Origin: Roseomonas sp.
Lineage (GTDB): Bacteria > Pseudomonadota > Alphaproteobacteria > Acetobacterales > Acetobacteraceae
DNA length: 64,000 bases
Assembly: GCA_020249775.1 (NCBI GenBank)
Contig: JADCFA010000016.1
Span: forward strand, 62,001-126,000
Direction of reading: 5' to 3'
A program made the position numbers and the translations under genes. Under the pieces are notes generated by a model. The model saw only the letters and a list, made by a program, of their open reading frames with translations. It was not told where the DNA came from and ran no database searches. Each line of letters opens with the position of its first letter. The first letter of the stretch is position 1. Below are positions 47,234 through 55,437 of this stretch, piece by piece.

Positions 47234-47621
47234 GGTCTTCTTCTGTCCATTCCATTCTTGGCCGATACGGGGCCCGAAACCCACCGCCCATGGGGGATGG
47301 GCGATGCAGAACCCAGCGGCACCGGCGCCGCATTTCCGGGAAACCAAAGCCCACGACCAGGATACGCCGTCATCACTCACTTACCGACCGCGGAAATCTT
47401 GACCGCCAAGATCGGCAAACCTAGCTTTCATTGCCACGGGAGCGCCGCGGTATCCTATCGCCGAGGCGGCGCCAAAGCCGCCACCCCGATGCCTCAGAGG
47501 GGTTTCCCGTCCCTCAGAGGAAACCGCAATATAATGACCAAGACTGGAAATTCCTAATGTTTTCATGCCGGGAGTCGCGATTTTTTTGTCCCCCTCCGCT
47601 TGTGTCAGGATGGGCTGACAG
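47234..47621. other. 388-nt intergenic region before the iscR-like gene
   Basis: No convincing gene was found; short ORFs in both directions lack family features. It holds the divergent start regions of the hydrolase (minus) and iscR-like gene (plus). A TATAAT -10-like box is at 47530-47535, and a perfect 7-bp inverted repeat at 47501-47507 and 47519-47525 is followed closely by that box. Confidence 0.5.
47492..47535 (+). promoter_or_regulatory. Candidate promoter/operator of the iscR-like gene
   Basis: A consensus -10 hexamer TATAAT lies at 47530-47535. The -35 zone (about 47501-47525) holds a perfect inverted repeat GGTTTCC / GGAAACC, and CCTCAGAGG occurs twice at 47492-47500 and 47512-47520. 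No good -35 hexamer was seen, which is usual for activated or repressed promoters. The predicted leader is about 80 nt. It could be an operator for the Rrf2 protein itself, but I could not match the known IscR site consensus by eye. Confidence 0.35.
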
Positions 47622-48083
47622 ATGAGGCTCTCAACCCGTGGTCGCTATGCCGTTATGGCCCTTGCCGAAATGGCCCGGCGAGAGGCAGCGCAGACTGACC
47701 CGCTGGAGGCGCGGCCAGCCTCCATCGCCGATATTGCCGCCGCCCAGCATCTGTCAGCCGCCTATCTGGAACAGCTTTTTGGCCGGCTCCGCCGAGCGGG
47801 GCTGGTGGAATCGGCCCGTGGGCCAGGGGGCGGGTATCGGCTGCTGCCGGCACCGGAACGCATCACCATCGCCGCCATCATAGATGCGGTGGAAGAACCG
47901 ATTTCGGCCACCAGGTGTGAGGAAGGCAACCCTGGCTGCCTGGCGGGCCAGCGCTGCGAAACCCATGATCTTTGGGCAGAATTGGGCGGCCAGATCAGGC
48001 TTTTCCTGGCCGGCGTGACGCTAGCCGATGTGCTGGCCGGGCGCGTTTTGGGCCGCGCCGCCGCCCCCTTGCCCCCCGGCTGA
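47622..48083 (+). CDS. Rrf2/IscR-type iron-sulfur transcription regulator
   Basis: 153 residues. A winged-helix Rrf2 domain (MRLSTRGRYAVMALAEMA start, recognition region about residues 33-75) is followed by the cluster-binding segment C99-x6-C106-x5-C112 and H115 (CEEGNPGC..CETHD), close to the [2Fe-2S] ligands of E. coli IscR (Cys92/98/104, His107). Thus it probably senses cluster status and controls downstream cysteine desulfurase genes. It is followed after 6 nt by the first of these. A TATAAT box and a palindrome lie upstream. Confidence 0.9.
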   Translation: MRLSTRGRYAVMALAEMARREAAQTDPLEARPASIADIAAAQHLSAAYLEQLFGRLRRAGLVESARGPGGGYRLLPAPERITIAAIIDAVEEPISATRCEEGNPGCLAGQRCETHDLWAELGGQIRLFLAGVTLADVLAGRVLGRAAAPLPPG

Positions 48084-48089
48084 GGCGCC

Positions 48090-49178
48090 ATGCCCCGCCT
48101 ATACCTGGACGCCAATGCAACTGAGCCCATGCGCCCGGAAGCCATCGCCGCCATGGCTGAAGCGATGGCTTTGCCGGGCAATCCATCCTCGGTCCATGCC
48201 GAGGGGCGGGCGGCGCGGCGCATTCTGGAAGAAGCGCGGGAGGCGATTGCGGCCCGCTTCGGCGCGCGCGGGCGGGATGTGGTTTTCACCTCCGGCGGGA
48301 CAGAGGCCAATGCCTTGGCCATCCGCGGCCTTGCCGCCGGGCGGCGCGTGCTGGTGGGGGCGACCGAACACCCCGCCGTGCTGGCAGCGACCGGGCCGGA
48401 GGCCGAGATGATCCCGGTGCTGGCTGATGGCACCCTGGACCTTGGCGCGTTGGAAGCGGCGCTGAGCAAGGGCGGCCCGGCCCTGGTTGCGGTCATGGCG
48501 GCCAATAATGAAACCGGCGTGCTGCATCCCGTTGAAGCCATTGCGGCGCTTTGCCAGGCGCATGGCGCGCTGTTGCACCTGGACGCGGTGCAAATGCCGG
48601 GCCGCCTGCCCTTCACGCTCGGCCCTGCCGATTCCATGGCGCTTTCCGCCCATAAGCTCGGCGGACCCAAGGGCGTGGGCGCCTTGTTGCTGCGCCCCGG
48701 TTTGGACCCCACGCCGTTATTGACCGGCGGCGGGCAGGAATCCGGCAGGCGCGGCGGGACCGAAGCCCTGCCCGCCATCGCCGGCTTCGCCGCCGCCATT
48801 GCCTGCCCACGGCCCGAAGGCCTGGCCGCGCTGCGCGATGCGATTGAGGCCGGCGTGAAGGCCCTGGCGCCGGAGGTGATCATCGCAGGCGCCAGCGCAC
48901 CGCGCCTGCCCAATACCACCAGCCTGATCCTGCCCGGTGTCGCGGCAGAGACCCAGGTGATTGCGCTTGATCTGGCGGGGGTTGCGGTATCCGCAGGTGC
49001 CGCCTGTTCATCGGGCAAGGTGCGGCAATCCCATGTGCTGGCGGCGATGGGGTATGGGGCGGAAGCTGCATGCGCCATCCGCGTTTCGCTGCCGTGGAAT
49101 GCGGGGACAGGGACGGTGGCGCAGTTCTTGGACGCTTGGGGCGGGATGCGGGGGAGGCTTTCAAAAGCAGCGCGCTGA
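48090..49178 (+). CDS. Cysteine desulfurase (first copy)
   Basis: 362 residues, PLP enzyme of the NifS/IscS family that removes sulfur from cysteine. PLP lysine lies in ALSAHKLGGPKG and the persulfide cysteine in SAGAACSSGKVRQSHVL. It starts with the standard LYLDANATEPMRPEAIAAM, showing DANATEP instead of the more common DNxATT. At 362 residues it is shorter than IscS, by about 30. It follows the iscR-like gene after 6 nt. A second, more canonical desulfurase is 2.9 kb downstream, across an inserted antisense cassette. Confidence 0.9.
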   Translation: MPRLYLDANATEPMRPEAIAAMAEAMALPGNPSSVHAEGRAARRILEEAREAIAARFGARGRDVVFTSGGTEANALAIRGLAAGRRVLVGATEHPAVLAATGPEAEMIPVLADGTLDLGALEAALSKGGPALVAVMAANNETGVLHPVEAIAALCQAHGALLHLDAVQMPGRLPFTLGPADSMALSAHKLGGPKGVGALLLRPGLDPTPLLTGGGQESGRRGGTEALPAIAGFAAAIACPRPEGLAALRDAIEAGVKALAPEVIIAGASAPRLPNTTSLILPGVAAETQVIALDLAGVAVSAGAACSSGKVRQSHVLAAMGYGAEAACAIRVSLPWNAGTGTVAQFLDAWGGMRGRLSKAAR

Positions 49179-49179
49179 A

Positions 49180-49207
49180 TTGGGGGGCGAGAGAACTCGC
49201 CCCCCAA
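49180..49207. terminator. Perfect stem-loop just after the first desulfurase gene
   Basis: Twelve-base arms TTGGGGGGCGAG (49180-49191) and CTCGCCCCCCAA (49196-49207) with a 4-nt loop, starting 2 nt after the stop codon. No T-tract follows directly; a T7 run occurs about 20 nt further. The remaining sequence to 49433 (about 225 nt) shows no gene. Confidence 0.5.
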
Positions 49208-49433
49208 GCCCCCCCACTCCTTTTTTTGACTTTTGGCGCTGGGGGCTGCGCAGCGCGGCATGCCATTGCGATGCTTTGGGGGCCTCAGGCGCCTTTAGCC
49301 GGCGCGCCAAGCGGTCCAAAAGGTTTCGAGGACGGGCACCAAACAGCACTGGCTTATCCATGGGCGCAAGGGATAGTCGCGCCGGCGGCGACCAGGGAGG
49401 TAAGGAGATAAAGATACACAATGAAGCTCGGTA

Positions 49434-50534
49434 TCAGTCGAGCGTTCTGGCAACACGGAAACCGATGCTGCTACTCCGGCCCACGGGTCGGAGCGTGCCG
49501 CGCTTCCACGAGCGCAGGAACTCCGGAGATTTTGTCCAGGAACCGCCGCGCAGCACACGCTGAGACGGAATAGCATACACCAAGGGACTGGCATCTGTCG
49601 CATACGCGGGATAGTCGCAGTAGGCATCTTCCACCCATTCCGAAACATTGCCATGCATCTCGTGAAGGCCCCAAGGGTTAGCCGGCAAGCTGCCCACTGG
49701 CACGGTGCGGCCACAGAATTCGCCCTGCGCTGCTTTCTCATAGGAGTAACTGCCATTATAATTCGCCTGCTCGGGCAAGATTTTTTTGCCAAAGCTGAAG
49801 GGCGTTATCCTTCCGGCCCGGCAACTATATTCCCACTCGGCCTCACTCGGCAGACGGTAGGTGCCGGGGGGAAGCCCCAGACGCTGGTTCAGCCAGGTGC
49901 AATAGGCCTGGGCGTCGTGCCAGCTGACATTGATGACCGGCCGCTCGTCGCGCCCCCAGCCTGCATCTTTAGGCGGCTCCGTGCCGGAAGGCGGGACGAA
50001 GCCGGCTGCCATCGCCGCATCCCACATCGCGAAGGTCACCGCCGTCCGGCCCAGCGCGAAGGGGCGCGGGACGGTGACACGGCGTTGCGGACGTTCGTTG
50101 GTTTGGCTGCCCTTCTCGGCCTTCGGGGCGCCCATCAGGAACGTCCCGGCGGGGAGCGTGACCATGTCGGGCCAGGCTCGCTCCGGCAGGCCGGGGATGG
50201 GTTCGCGCCAACGCGCCAACGGTTCCAGCGGCGGGCGCAACTGGGACAGGGGCATGTGAAGGTCGGGCGGAAACCGCGTGGTCTCGTCCCAACCCGCATA
50301 TTGAAACATATCGCGCCGCAACCCGCGCGCCTGCGACAAATCCGCACCATGCAGCAGCGTGCGCGGGAAGCGGAAACCTGTCAGATCGTCAGTGCCAAAA
50401 TCCACGCTGCGCAGATCGGCACCGCGCCAGCCAGTTGCAGGGTCAAGGCCGCTGGCGCGCGCCAAGGCCACGAAGCTTTCACTTGGCTCGGCCATAATGC
50501 GCGCAAGGCTTTCACGCGCAGCATCCTTTATCAT
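49434..50534 (-). CDS. Pentapeptide-like + SUMF1/FGE-fold protein lacking catalytic cysteines
   Basis: 366 residues. Residues about 36-75 have pentapeptide-like repeats (GADLRSVDF.., LHGADLSQA). Residues about 122-364 are a formylglycine-generating-enzyme (SUMF1/C-type-lectin) fold: DMVTLPAGTFLMGA, VTFAMWDAAM, PVINVSWHDAQAYCTWLNQ, RLPSEAEWEYSCRAG, NPWGLHEMHGNVSEWVED, and RVLRGGSW...GFRVAR. In true FGE two cysteines follow GGS-(Y/W); here the text reads GGSWTKSPEFL, so they are missing and sulfatase activation is unlikely. Such domains can act as binding modules. ATG overlaps the HTH gene stop by 4 nt. Confidence 0.85.
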   Translation of the reverse strand: MIKDAARESLARIMAEPSESFVALARASGLDPATGWRGADLRSVDFGTDDLTGFRFPRTLLHGADLSQARGLRRDMFQYAGWDETTRFPPDLHMPLSQLRPPLEPLARWREPIPGLPERAWPDMVTLPAGTFLMGAPKAEKGSQTNERPQRRVTVPRPFALGRTAVTFAMWDAAMAAGFVPPSGTEPPKDAGWGRDERPVINVSWHDAQAYCTWLNQRLGLPPGTYRLPSEAEWEYSCRAGRITPFSFGKKILPEQANYNGSYSYEKAAQGEFCGRTVPVGSLPANPWGLHEMHGNVSEWVEDAYCDYPAYATDASPLVYAIPSQRVLRGGSWTKSPEFLRSWKRGTLRPVGRSSSIGFRVARTLD

Positions 50535-51589
50535 GTTTTGTCGTCCTGCTCTGCAACAATTGCACCCGTGGCGAGTTCGGCGTGATCGCCCTCACCCTCA
50601 AACCCAAGCATGAGGAGCGCTTGGGCGATGACGGCATCACGATTGCTGTTGACAGGGCGGCCACCGATCCGCGTGACGGCGATATCCTCTCGTCTGGCAT
50701 AAGCCGAAATCAGCAATTTATCCCCCGGCGCACCCGCTTCCAGTAAAGCCGCTTCAAAGTGATCAAGCGCCCAGGCATTCGCTTTTTGTGGTAAGGTAAC
50801 TTCCCAGCCCCCCGCGTAGGTCACGGTTGGGTTTGCGTTACTTACATTGATACTATTCTTTAAGGCGCTTACCGCTCCCCAGCCGGGCCTGATCCGAACT
50901 TTGGGCAAGCTGACCTCAAAGCGGAGCGGCGCACCGCCTTCCCGGCTCAGACTGATTGTCTGCGACGTGTAGTCAATGGAAAAGCAGAGTTGGTTCGGCA
51001 CATCCTGCGGTGCGTCGTGCAGGATCAGCTGGAACCATTGATCAGGATTTGGTGTCACGGGTTCGCGCCGTTCTACACGGAAGCGCAGCGCTGAAGGCGC
51101 CGGCGCTGAAGGCGCCGGCGCTGGCGCGGTGCCGGCGGGAGGTGCTGGTGCCGGTGCCGGTGGTTGCTGGCCGGCCGAAGAAGCGCCCGGCGCTGTTTGG
51201 CTCCTGGGCTGCTTCTTTGGCCTTTCCGCTTCCGCTGCGCTCACACGTGCACTCTCAGCCTTCTCGACCCAGCTTTCATCAAAGAGCAACTCCTTCTGAC
51301 CAGTCGTTCCACCTTGCGCATTTGCCTTCTTCTCTACTGCCTTCTTCTCTACGGTCCGCAGTTCGTGAATGAAACTAGCCCATCGGTCTCCTTGAGGCAC
51401 ATGCTCGCCGTTCAGCCAGCGCGTGAAAGTTTTCAAATTCATATTGAATTTCTTTGCGAATGCGCTGCGCGGCCGACCGACCATGCTCGTGTGCTGATGT
51501 GCTGCCCAATGCTGCAAAATTTGCTCGAGAACAAGCTGCAAATCCGACTTTGTCGCATTTGTCTTTTTTGTCGCATCTGTCTTGGACAT
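50531..51589 (-). CDS. Helix-turn-helix protein with proline-rich linker and unknown C-terminal domain
   Basis: 352 residues from the ATG giving MSKTDATKK, with GAAAGGA upstream on the coding strand; the longer frame lacks a credible start. Residues about 38-66 look like an XRE-type helix-turn-helix (GRPRSAFAKKFNMNLKTFTRWLNGE), residues 80-125 are charged (VEKKAVEKKA repeat), 127-168 are Pro/Ala-rich low complexity (the DNA has tandem 15-bp duplications here and at 51324-51353), and 169-325 form a beta-rich domain I do not recognise. The G+C seems lower than in neighbours. It is coupled to the FGE-like gene and probably regulates or assists it. Confidence 0.7.
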   Translation of the reverse strand: MSKTDATKKTNATKSDLQLVLEQILQHWAAHQHTSMVGRPRSAFAKKFNMNLKTFTRWLNGEHVPQGDRWASFIHELRTVEKKAVEKKANAQGGTTGQKELLFDESWVEKAESARVSAAEAERPKKQPRSQTAPGASSAGQQPPAPAPAPPAGTAPAPAPSAPAPSALRFRVERREPVTPNPDQWFQLILHDAPQDVPNQLCFSIDYTSQTISLSREGGAPLRFEVSLPKVRIRPGWGAVSALKNSINVSNANPTVTYAGGWEVTLPQKANAWALDHFEAALLEAGAPGDKLLISAYARREDIAVTRIGGRPVNSNRDAVIAQALLMLGFEGEGDHAELATGAIVAEQDDKT

Positions 51590-51697
51590 AAAAATCCTTT
51601 CGAGACAAACCAGACATTCTCGCCGACTTCGCTTGAAATCCTGCTCGCCGAAACGCTTAGCTTCCCCCGTGGCAACAAACCGAGGAGGACCACGAAA

Positions 51698-51946
51698 ATG
51701 ACCGGTCCACTGGAAACCGTGATTCGGAATCATAACGTCTGGTGCTGCCTATGTCATGGCCTGCTTGCGGGCTTCAAGCTGGCCATTGGCTCACTCGCAG
51801 AGGCGGCGGCGTATGGGGTCATCACCGCGATTCATGCCCTTAGCGCCCGGGATGAGTTTCGGCGCAAGCCCCCACATGGCCCTGGTGGCGCCGGAGGAGA
51901 CGGCGTCCGGGAGGAGTTTCGGCGCAAGCCCCCGCATGGGCAGTGA
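51698..51946 (+). CDS. Small hypothetical protein, divergent from the HTH gene
   Basis: 82 residues; ATG preceded by GAGGAGG at 51681-51687, a strong ribosome site but with 10-nt spacing. Residues 1-49 include a possible amphipathic/hydrophobic stretch (CHGLLAGFKLAIGSLAEAAAYGVITAIHAL), then a duplicated DEFRRKPPHG / EEFRRKPPHG decapeptide, with 20-residue period, caused by a 60-nt DNA duplication. No family recognised. The duplicated DNA could alternatively be a non-coding repeat, so coding status is uncertain. Confidence 0.4.
   Translation: MTGPLETVIRNHNVWCCLCHGLLAGFKLAIGSLAEAAAYGVITAIHALSARDEFRRKPPHGPGGAGGDGVREEFRRKPPHGQ
51845..51939. repeat. Two direct copies of a 35-bp sequence, 60-nt period
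   Basis: The units at 51845-51879 and 51905-51939 share GAGTTTCGGCGCAAGCCCCC with only three differences over 35 bp. They lie within the 3' part of the small ORF. Such units may be part of a dispersed repeat family, but only this pair was seen in the window. Confidence 0.7.
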
Positions 51947-52018
51947 TACCGGGCGGCAAAGGGCGGATCGTTTCCGTGGCGCGCGTTTGTGCCCCGCTCG
52001 CCACGCTTGCCATCATCA

Positions 52019-52041
52019 TCACCCGCGCCAAGCGCGGGTGA
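52019..52041. terminator. Stem-loop ahead of iscS
   Basis: Perfect 9-bp arms TCACCCGCG (52019-52027) and CGCGGGTGA (52033-52041) with a 5-nt loop, about 50 nt before the iscS start. It may act as the end of the upstream transcript, a leader structure or an mRNA processing site. The rest of 51947-52091 shows nothing else. Confidence 0.4.
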
Positions 52042-52091
52042 CCGCCCCAATCCCCCTAGCCCCACACCCCATTCCGCCCCATCTTCCCCCC

Positions 52092-53279
52092 ATGTCGTTC
52101 CCGAACCAACCCATCTACCTGGACAACCACGCCACCACGCCGGTGGACCCGCGCGTGCTCCAGGCCATGCGCCCCTTTTGGGAAGCGCAATTCGCCAATC
52201 CCGCCAGCGCCGAACACGTCATGGGCCGCGCCGCCGCCGAAGCGGTGGAAGCCGCGCGAGACTACATCGCCGAATTGATCGGCGCCTCGGCGGCTGAAAT
52301 CATTCTGACCTCCGGCGCGACGGAAGCGAATAACCTCGCCATCAAGGGTGCCGCGCGCTTTGCCGCCAGCCAGGGCGATCCGCGCCGGCGCATCATCACG
52401 GTCGCGACCGAACATAAATGTGTGCTGGAATCCGTGCGTGACCTGGCGCAGGAGGGGTTTGAGCCCGTCATCCTGCCGGTCGGCGCGGATGGGCTGCTGG
52501 ATCCGGAAGTGCTGCGCGCCGCCTGTGATGAAAGCACCCTGCTGGTGTCCATCATGGCGGTGAATAATGAAATCGGCGTCATTCAAGACCTACCCACGCT
52601 GGGCGCCATTGTGAAGGAAGCCGGCGCCGCCTTTCATACCGATGCCGCGCAGGCAGCCGGGCGCATTCCGCTTGATGTCGGGGAAATCCAGGCTGATCTG
52701 ATGTCGCTTTCGGGCCATAAGGTCTATGGCCCGCGCGGCATTGGCGCGCTTTATGTCCGCCGCCGGCCACGCATGCGCCTCGCCCCCCTGTTTTCTGGTG
52801 GGGGGCAGGAAAGGGGCTTGCGGTCCGGCACGCTGCCCGCGCCCTTGGTGGTGGGTTTTGGGGAAGCCTGCCGGATCGCCGCCATTGAAGGGCTGCTCGA
52901 TTCCGGGCGCATCGCCGGCCAGCGCGATATTTTCCTGGATAAGCTCCGTGCCGAAATCCCGGGCCTGGTGGTCAATGCCGAAGCCGCGCCCAGGGTTTCG
53001 GGCAATCTGAACCTGACCTTCCCCGGCGGCGTCTCCGCCCAGGCCATCATGGAAGGCGCGCCGCTTGTCTGTGTTTCCACGGGTTCGGCCTGTTCCTCGG
53101 CGGAAATCGAGCCTTCTTACGTGCTGCAAGCCATAGGGCTTGAACCCGAAGCCGCCCGGGCCACCTTGCGGATTGGGATGGGACGCTTTACCTCGCCCGC
53201 CGATGCGGAACTGGCCGCGGCAAGCCTTGCCGCTTCCTGGCACCGCGCAGCCTCCGCAACAGACAAGGCAAGTGATTAG
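52092..53279 (+). CDS. Cysteine desulfurase IscS-like (second copy)
   Basis: 395 residues from the ATG giving [20 protein letters not shown]; a longer frame exists but overlaps the small ORF region. PLP lysine in [12 protein letters not shown] and the catalytic cysteine in [17 protein letters not shown] are plain; [14 protein letters not shown] and [17 protein letters not shown] blocks also match. It mobilises cysteine sulfur for Fe-S assembly and tRNA thiolation. A ferredoxin gene follows after 2 nt and mnmA two genes later, both users of its product. The iscU/iscA/hsc genes are not in the window. Confidence 0.94.
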   Translation: MSFPNQPIYLDNHATTPVDPRVLQAMRPFWEAQFANPASAEHVMGRAAAEAVEAARDYIAELIGASAAEIILTSGATEANNLAIKGAARFAASQGDPRRRIITVATEHKCVLESVRDLAQEGFEPVILPVGADGLLDPEVLRAACDESTLLVSIMAVNNEIGVIQDLPTLGAIVKEAGAAFHTDAAQAAGRIPLDVGEIQADLMSLSGHKVYGPRGIGALYVRRRPRMRLAPLFSGGGQERGLRSGTLPAPLVVGFGEACRIAAIEGLLDSGRIAGQRDIFLDKLRAEIPGLVVNAEAAPRVSGNLNLTFPGGVSAQAIMEGAPLVCVSTGSACSSAEIEPSYVLQAIGLEPEAARATLRIGMGRFTSPADAELAAASLAASWHRAASATDKASD

Positions 53280-53281
53280 CC

Positions 53282-53611
53282 ATGCCGAAAATGGTATTCA
53301 TCGAACGCGACGGAACGCAAAAGGAAGTGGAAGCCCCGCTTGGCCTTTCCGTGCTGGAAATCGCGCATCGCAATAGCGTTGACATTGAAGGCGCCTGCGA
53401 AGGCTCGCTGGCGTGCTCCACCTGCCATGTGATTGTGGACCCTTCCTGGTTCGGCAAGCTGGCCAAGCCGACCGAGGATGAGGAAGATATGCTCGATCTT
53501 GCCTTTGACTTGCAGGAAACCAGCCGGCTTGGCTGCCAATTGATCATGACGGATGCGCTGGATGGCCTGGTGGTGAAGCTGCCCGCCGGGTCGCGCAACG
53601 CGGGCGGCTGA
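53282..53611 (+). CDS. [2Fe-2S] ferredoxin, Isc type
   Basis: 109 residues. Cluster cysteines are C39, C45, C48 ([12 protein letters not shown]) and C85 (LGCQL), the adrenodoxin/Fdx pattern. It probably donates electrons for cluster assembly by the adjacent IscS-like enzyme; P450 support is another possibility. The gene starts 2 nt after iscS. Tyr/Trp pattern DPSWFGKL and [17 protein letters not shown] is typical. Confidence 0.95.
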   Translation: MPKMVFIERDGTQKEVEAPLGLSVLEIAHRNSVDIEGACEGSLACSTCHVIVDPSWFGKLAKPTEDEEDMLDLAFDLQETSRLGCQLIMTDALDGLVVKLPAGSRNAGG

Positions 53612-53614
53612 GGC

Positions 53615-54316
53615 GTGGCCGCGCCATGGGATGAATTCGGCGCGGAAGGCGGCTTGTTTCGCAAGCTGGCCGCTGCTTCGGCATCCGAATGGCGCGATTA
53701 TACTTGGCATCCCTTTGTGCGGCAGCTTTCGGCTGGCACTCTGCCGCTCAAGGCGTTTCAGCATTACCTTATTCAGGATTACCTGTTCCTGATTCATTTC
53801 GCTCGCGCCAAGGCGCTTGCGGTGCTGAAGGGCGAAAGCCTGGCGGCGATGCGCGACAAGGCGGCTGCTGTGTTGGCCATTCTGGATGAAACGAAGCTTC
53901 ATCTGAAATACTGCGCCGAATGGGGACTTTCGGAAGCGGCGGTGGTTTCCGTGCCTGAAACGGCCGAGACAGTTTCCTATACGCGCTGGGTGCTGGATCG
54001 TGGCTATGCCGGCGATATCCTGGATCTGGAAGTGGCTTTGGTGCCCTGTACGGTGGGTTATGCTCAGGTGGCGCTACGCATTCTGGCAGACCCCGCGCGG
54101 CAGCGTGATGGCAACCCGTATCAGTCCTGGATTGATGCCTATGGCGCCGCTTCCTATCAGGAAATGGCGCAGGCGGCGGCGCGGCGGATTGATGCGCTGG
54201 GCGTGTCTCATGGTGGGGAAGCGCGTTTTGCCCGCTTGGCGGCTGATTTCGCCGAAGCGGCGCGGCTTGAGCAGCGCTTCTGGCAGCAGGGGCTTGATGC
54301 GGCGGGGCGCGGCTGA
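53615..54316 (+). CDS. TenA/thiaminase II-family protein
   Basis: 233 residues, starting at a GTG 3 nt after the ferredoxin stop. Helical TenA fold blocks: WRDYTWHPFVRQLSAGTL near residues 26-43, FQHYLIQDYLFLIHFARA near 48-65, and the catalytic cysteine in LVPCTVGYA (C145). C-terminal EAARLEQRFWQQG supplies the usual glutamate. TenA salvages thiamin pyrimidine; placement between ferredoxin and mnmA has an unclear meaning. No TPP riboswitch is visible. Confidence 0.9.
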   Translation: MAAPWDEFGAEGGLFRKLAAASASEWRDYTWHPFVRQLSAGTLPLKAFQHYLIQDYLFLIHFARAKALAVLKGESLAAMRDKAAAVLAILDETKLHLKYCAEWGLSEAAVVSVPETAETVSYTRWVLDRGYAGDILDLEVALVPCTVGYAQVALRILADPARQRDGNPYQSWIDAYGAASYQEMAQAAARRIDALGVSHGGEARFARLAADFAEAARLEQRFWQQGLDAAGRG

Positions 54317-54318
54317 TC

Positions 54319-55422
54319 ATGCGCGTGCTGGTGGCCATGTCGGGCGGGGTGGATAGCAGCGTGGTTGCCGCGCTATTGCAGGAAGCCGGGCATGAGGTGA
54401 TTGGCGCCACCTTGCAGCTTTATGATCACGGCGCGGCCTTGCAGAAAAAGGGCGCCTGCTGTGCGGGGCAGGATATTCTGGATGCGCGGCGCGTGGCGGA
54501 TCGGCTTGGCATTGCGCATTACGTTCTGGACCGTGAAGAGATTTTCCGCCGCGACGTGATGCGTGATTTCGCCGATAGCTATGCGCGCGGCGAAACGCCG
54601 GTGCCCTGCATTCGCTGCAACCAGACCGTGAAATTCCGCGACATGGTGGCGATGGCCGAGGATTTGGGCTGCGAAGCTCTGGCGACCGGCCATTATGCAA
54701 GGCGGATTGAAGGTGCGGGTGGCGCCGAATTGCACCGCGCCGTGGACCCGGAGCGGGACCAAAGCTATTTCCTGGCTGCCACCACCCGCGCACAGCTTGA
54801 ATTCGCGCGCTTCCCCTTGGGTGACATGCCGGACAAAGCCACGGTACGTGCTGCTGCCGCAAGGCTCGGCCTGACGGTCGCGGAAAAGCCGGATAGCCAG
54901 GATATCTGCTTCGTGCCGGCCGGGCGTTATGACGCGTTGGTGGGCAAGCTTCGCCCGGATGCCGCCGAACCGGGTGAGTTCGTGCATGCCGATGGCCGGG
55001 TGCTTGGCCAGCATGGCGGGATTTCCGGCTTCACGGTGGGCCAGGGGCGCGGCCTTGGTCAGGCTTCCTGGGATGGCGACGAAAAGCTTTACGTGGCCGC
55101 GGTGGAAGCACCGAAGCGCCGGATTGTGCTGGCGCCACGTTCTGGCCTGGAACGGCGGGACGCCATCGTCGGTGAAGTGAATTGGCTGATCGCCCCGCCG
55201 GAAGCGCCGCTGCGCTGCGCCGTGAAGCTCCGCGCCCGCGAAGTGCCGCGTGCCGCTGAGGTTACCTGGGATGCGGGGGCGGGCCTTTTGCGCGTTTTAT
55301 TGGATGAGCCCGGCGTGATCGCGCCCGGCCAGGCCTGCGTGATGTATGATGGGGACCGCGTCTTGGGCGGCGGCTTCCTGCGGGCGCGGCTTTCGGTTGA
55401 CACTGACCGGGCAGCGGCCTAA
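54319..55422 (+). CDS. mnmA: tRNA-specific 2-thiouridylase MnmA
   Basis: 367 residues. It adds sulfur to U34 of tRNA-Lys/Glu/Gln with persulfide from IscS. The PP-loop SGGVDSS (residues 8-14) binds ATP; the catalytic cysteines are in PVPCIRCN (C100) and SQDICFVP (C197). TGHYARR near 123-129 and GQGRGLG later fit the family. It ends the desulfurase-ferredoxin-tenA run, a logical neighbour for IscS. The tRNA-Met gene follows after 15 nt. Confidence 0.96.
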   Translation: MRVLVAMSGGVDSSVVAALLQEAGHEVIGATLQLYDHGAALQKKGACCAGQDILDARRVADRLGIAHYVLDREEIFRRDVMRDFADSYARGETPVPCIRCNQTVKFRDMVAMAEDLGCEALATGHYARRIEGAGGAELHRAVDPERDQSYFLAATTRAQLEFARFPLGDMPDKATVRAAAARLGLTVAEKPDSQDICFVPAGRYDALVGKLRPDAAEPGEFVHADGRVLGQHGGISGFTVGQGRGLGQASWDGDEKLYVAAVEAPKRRIVLAPRSGLERRDAIVGEVNWLIAPPEAPLRCAVKLRAREVPRAAEVTWDAGAGLLRVLLDEPGVIAPGQACVMYDGDRVLGGGFLRARLSVDTDRAAA

Positions 55423-55437
55423 CTCCCCCAACCCGAA

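Noticed and set aside
47177-47557. 126-residue plus-strand ORF upstream of the iscR-like gene
   Set aside because: Overlaps the start of the antisense hydrolase and has no ribosome site or recognisable domain; the -10 box for the real gene lies within it.
49434-50534. Diversity-generating retroelement with an FGE-fold variable protein
   Set aside because: No reverse transcriptase, template repeat or near-identical C-terminal copy was found in the window; the FGE-like C-terminus alone is not enough.
53615-54316. TPP riboswitch upstream of tenA
   Set aside because: tenA starts 3 nt after the ferredoxin gene; there is no room for a riboswitch and no thi-box sequence seen.
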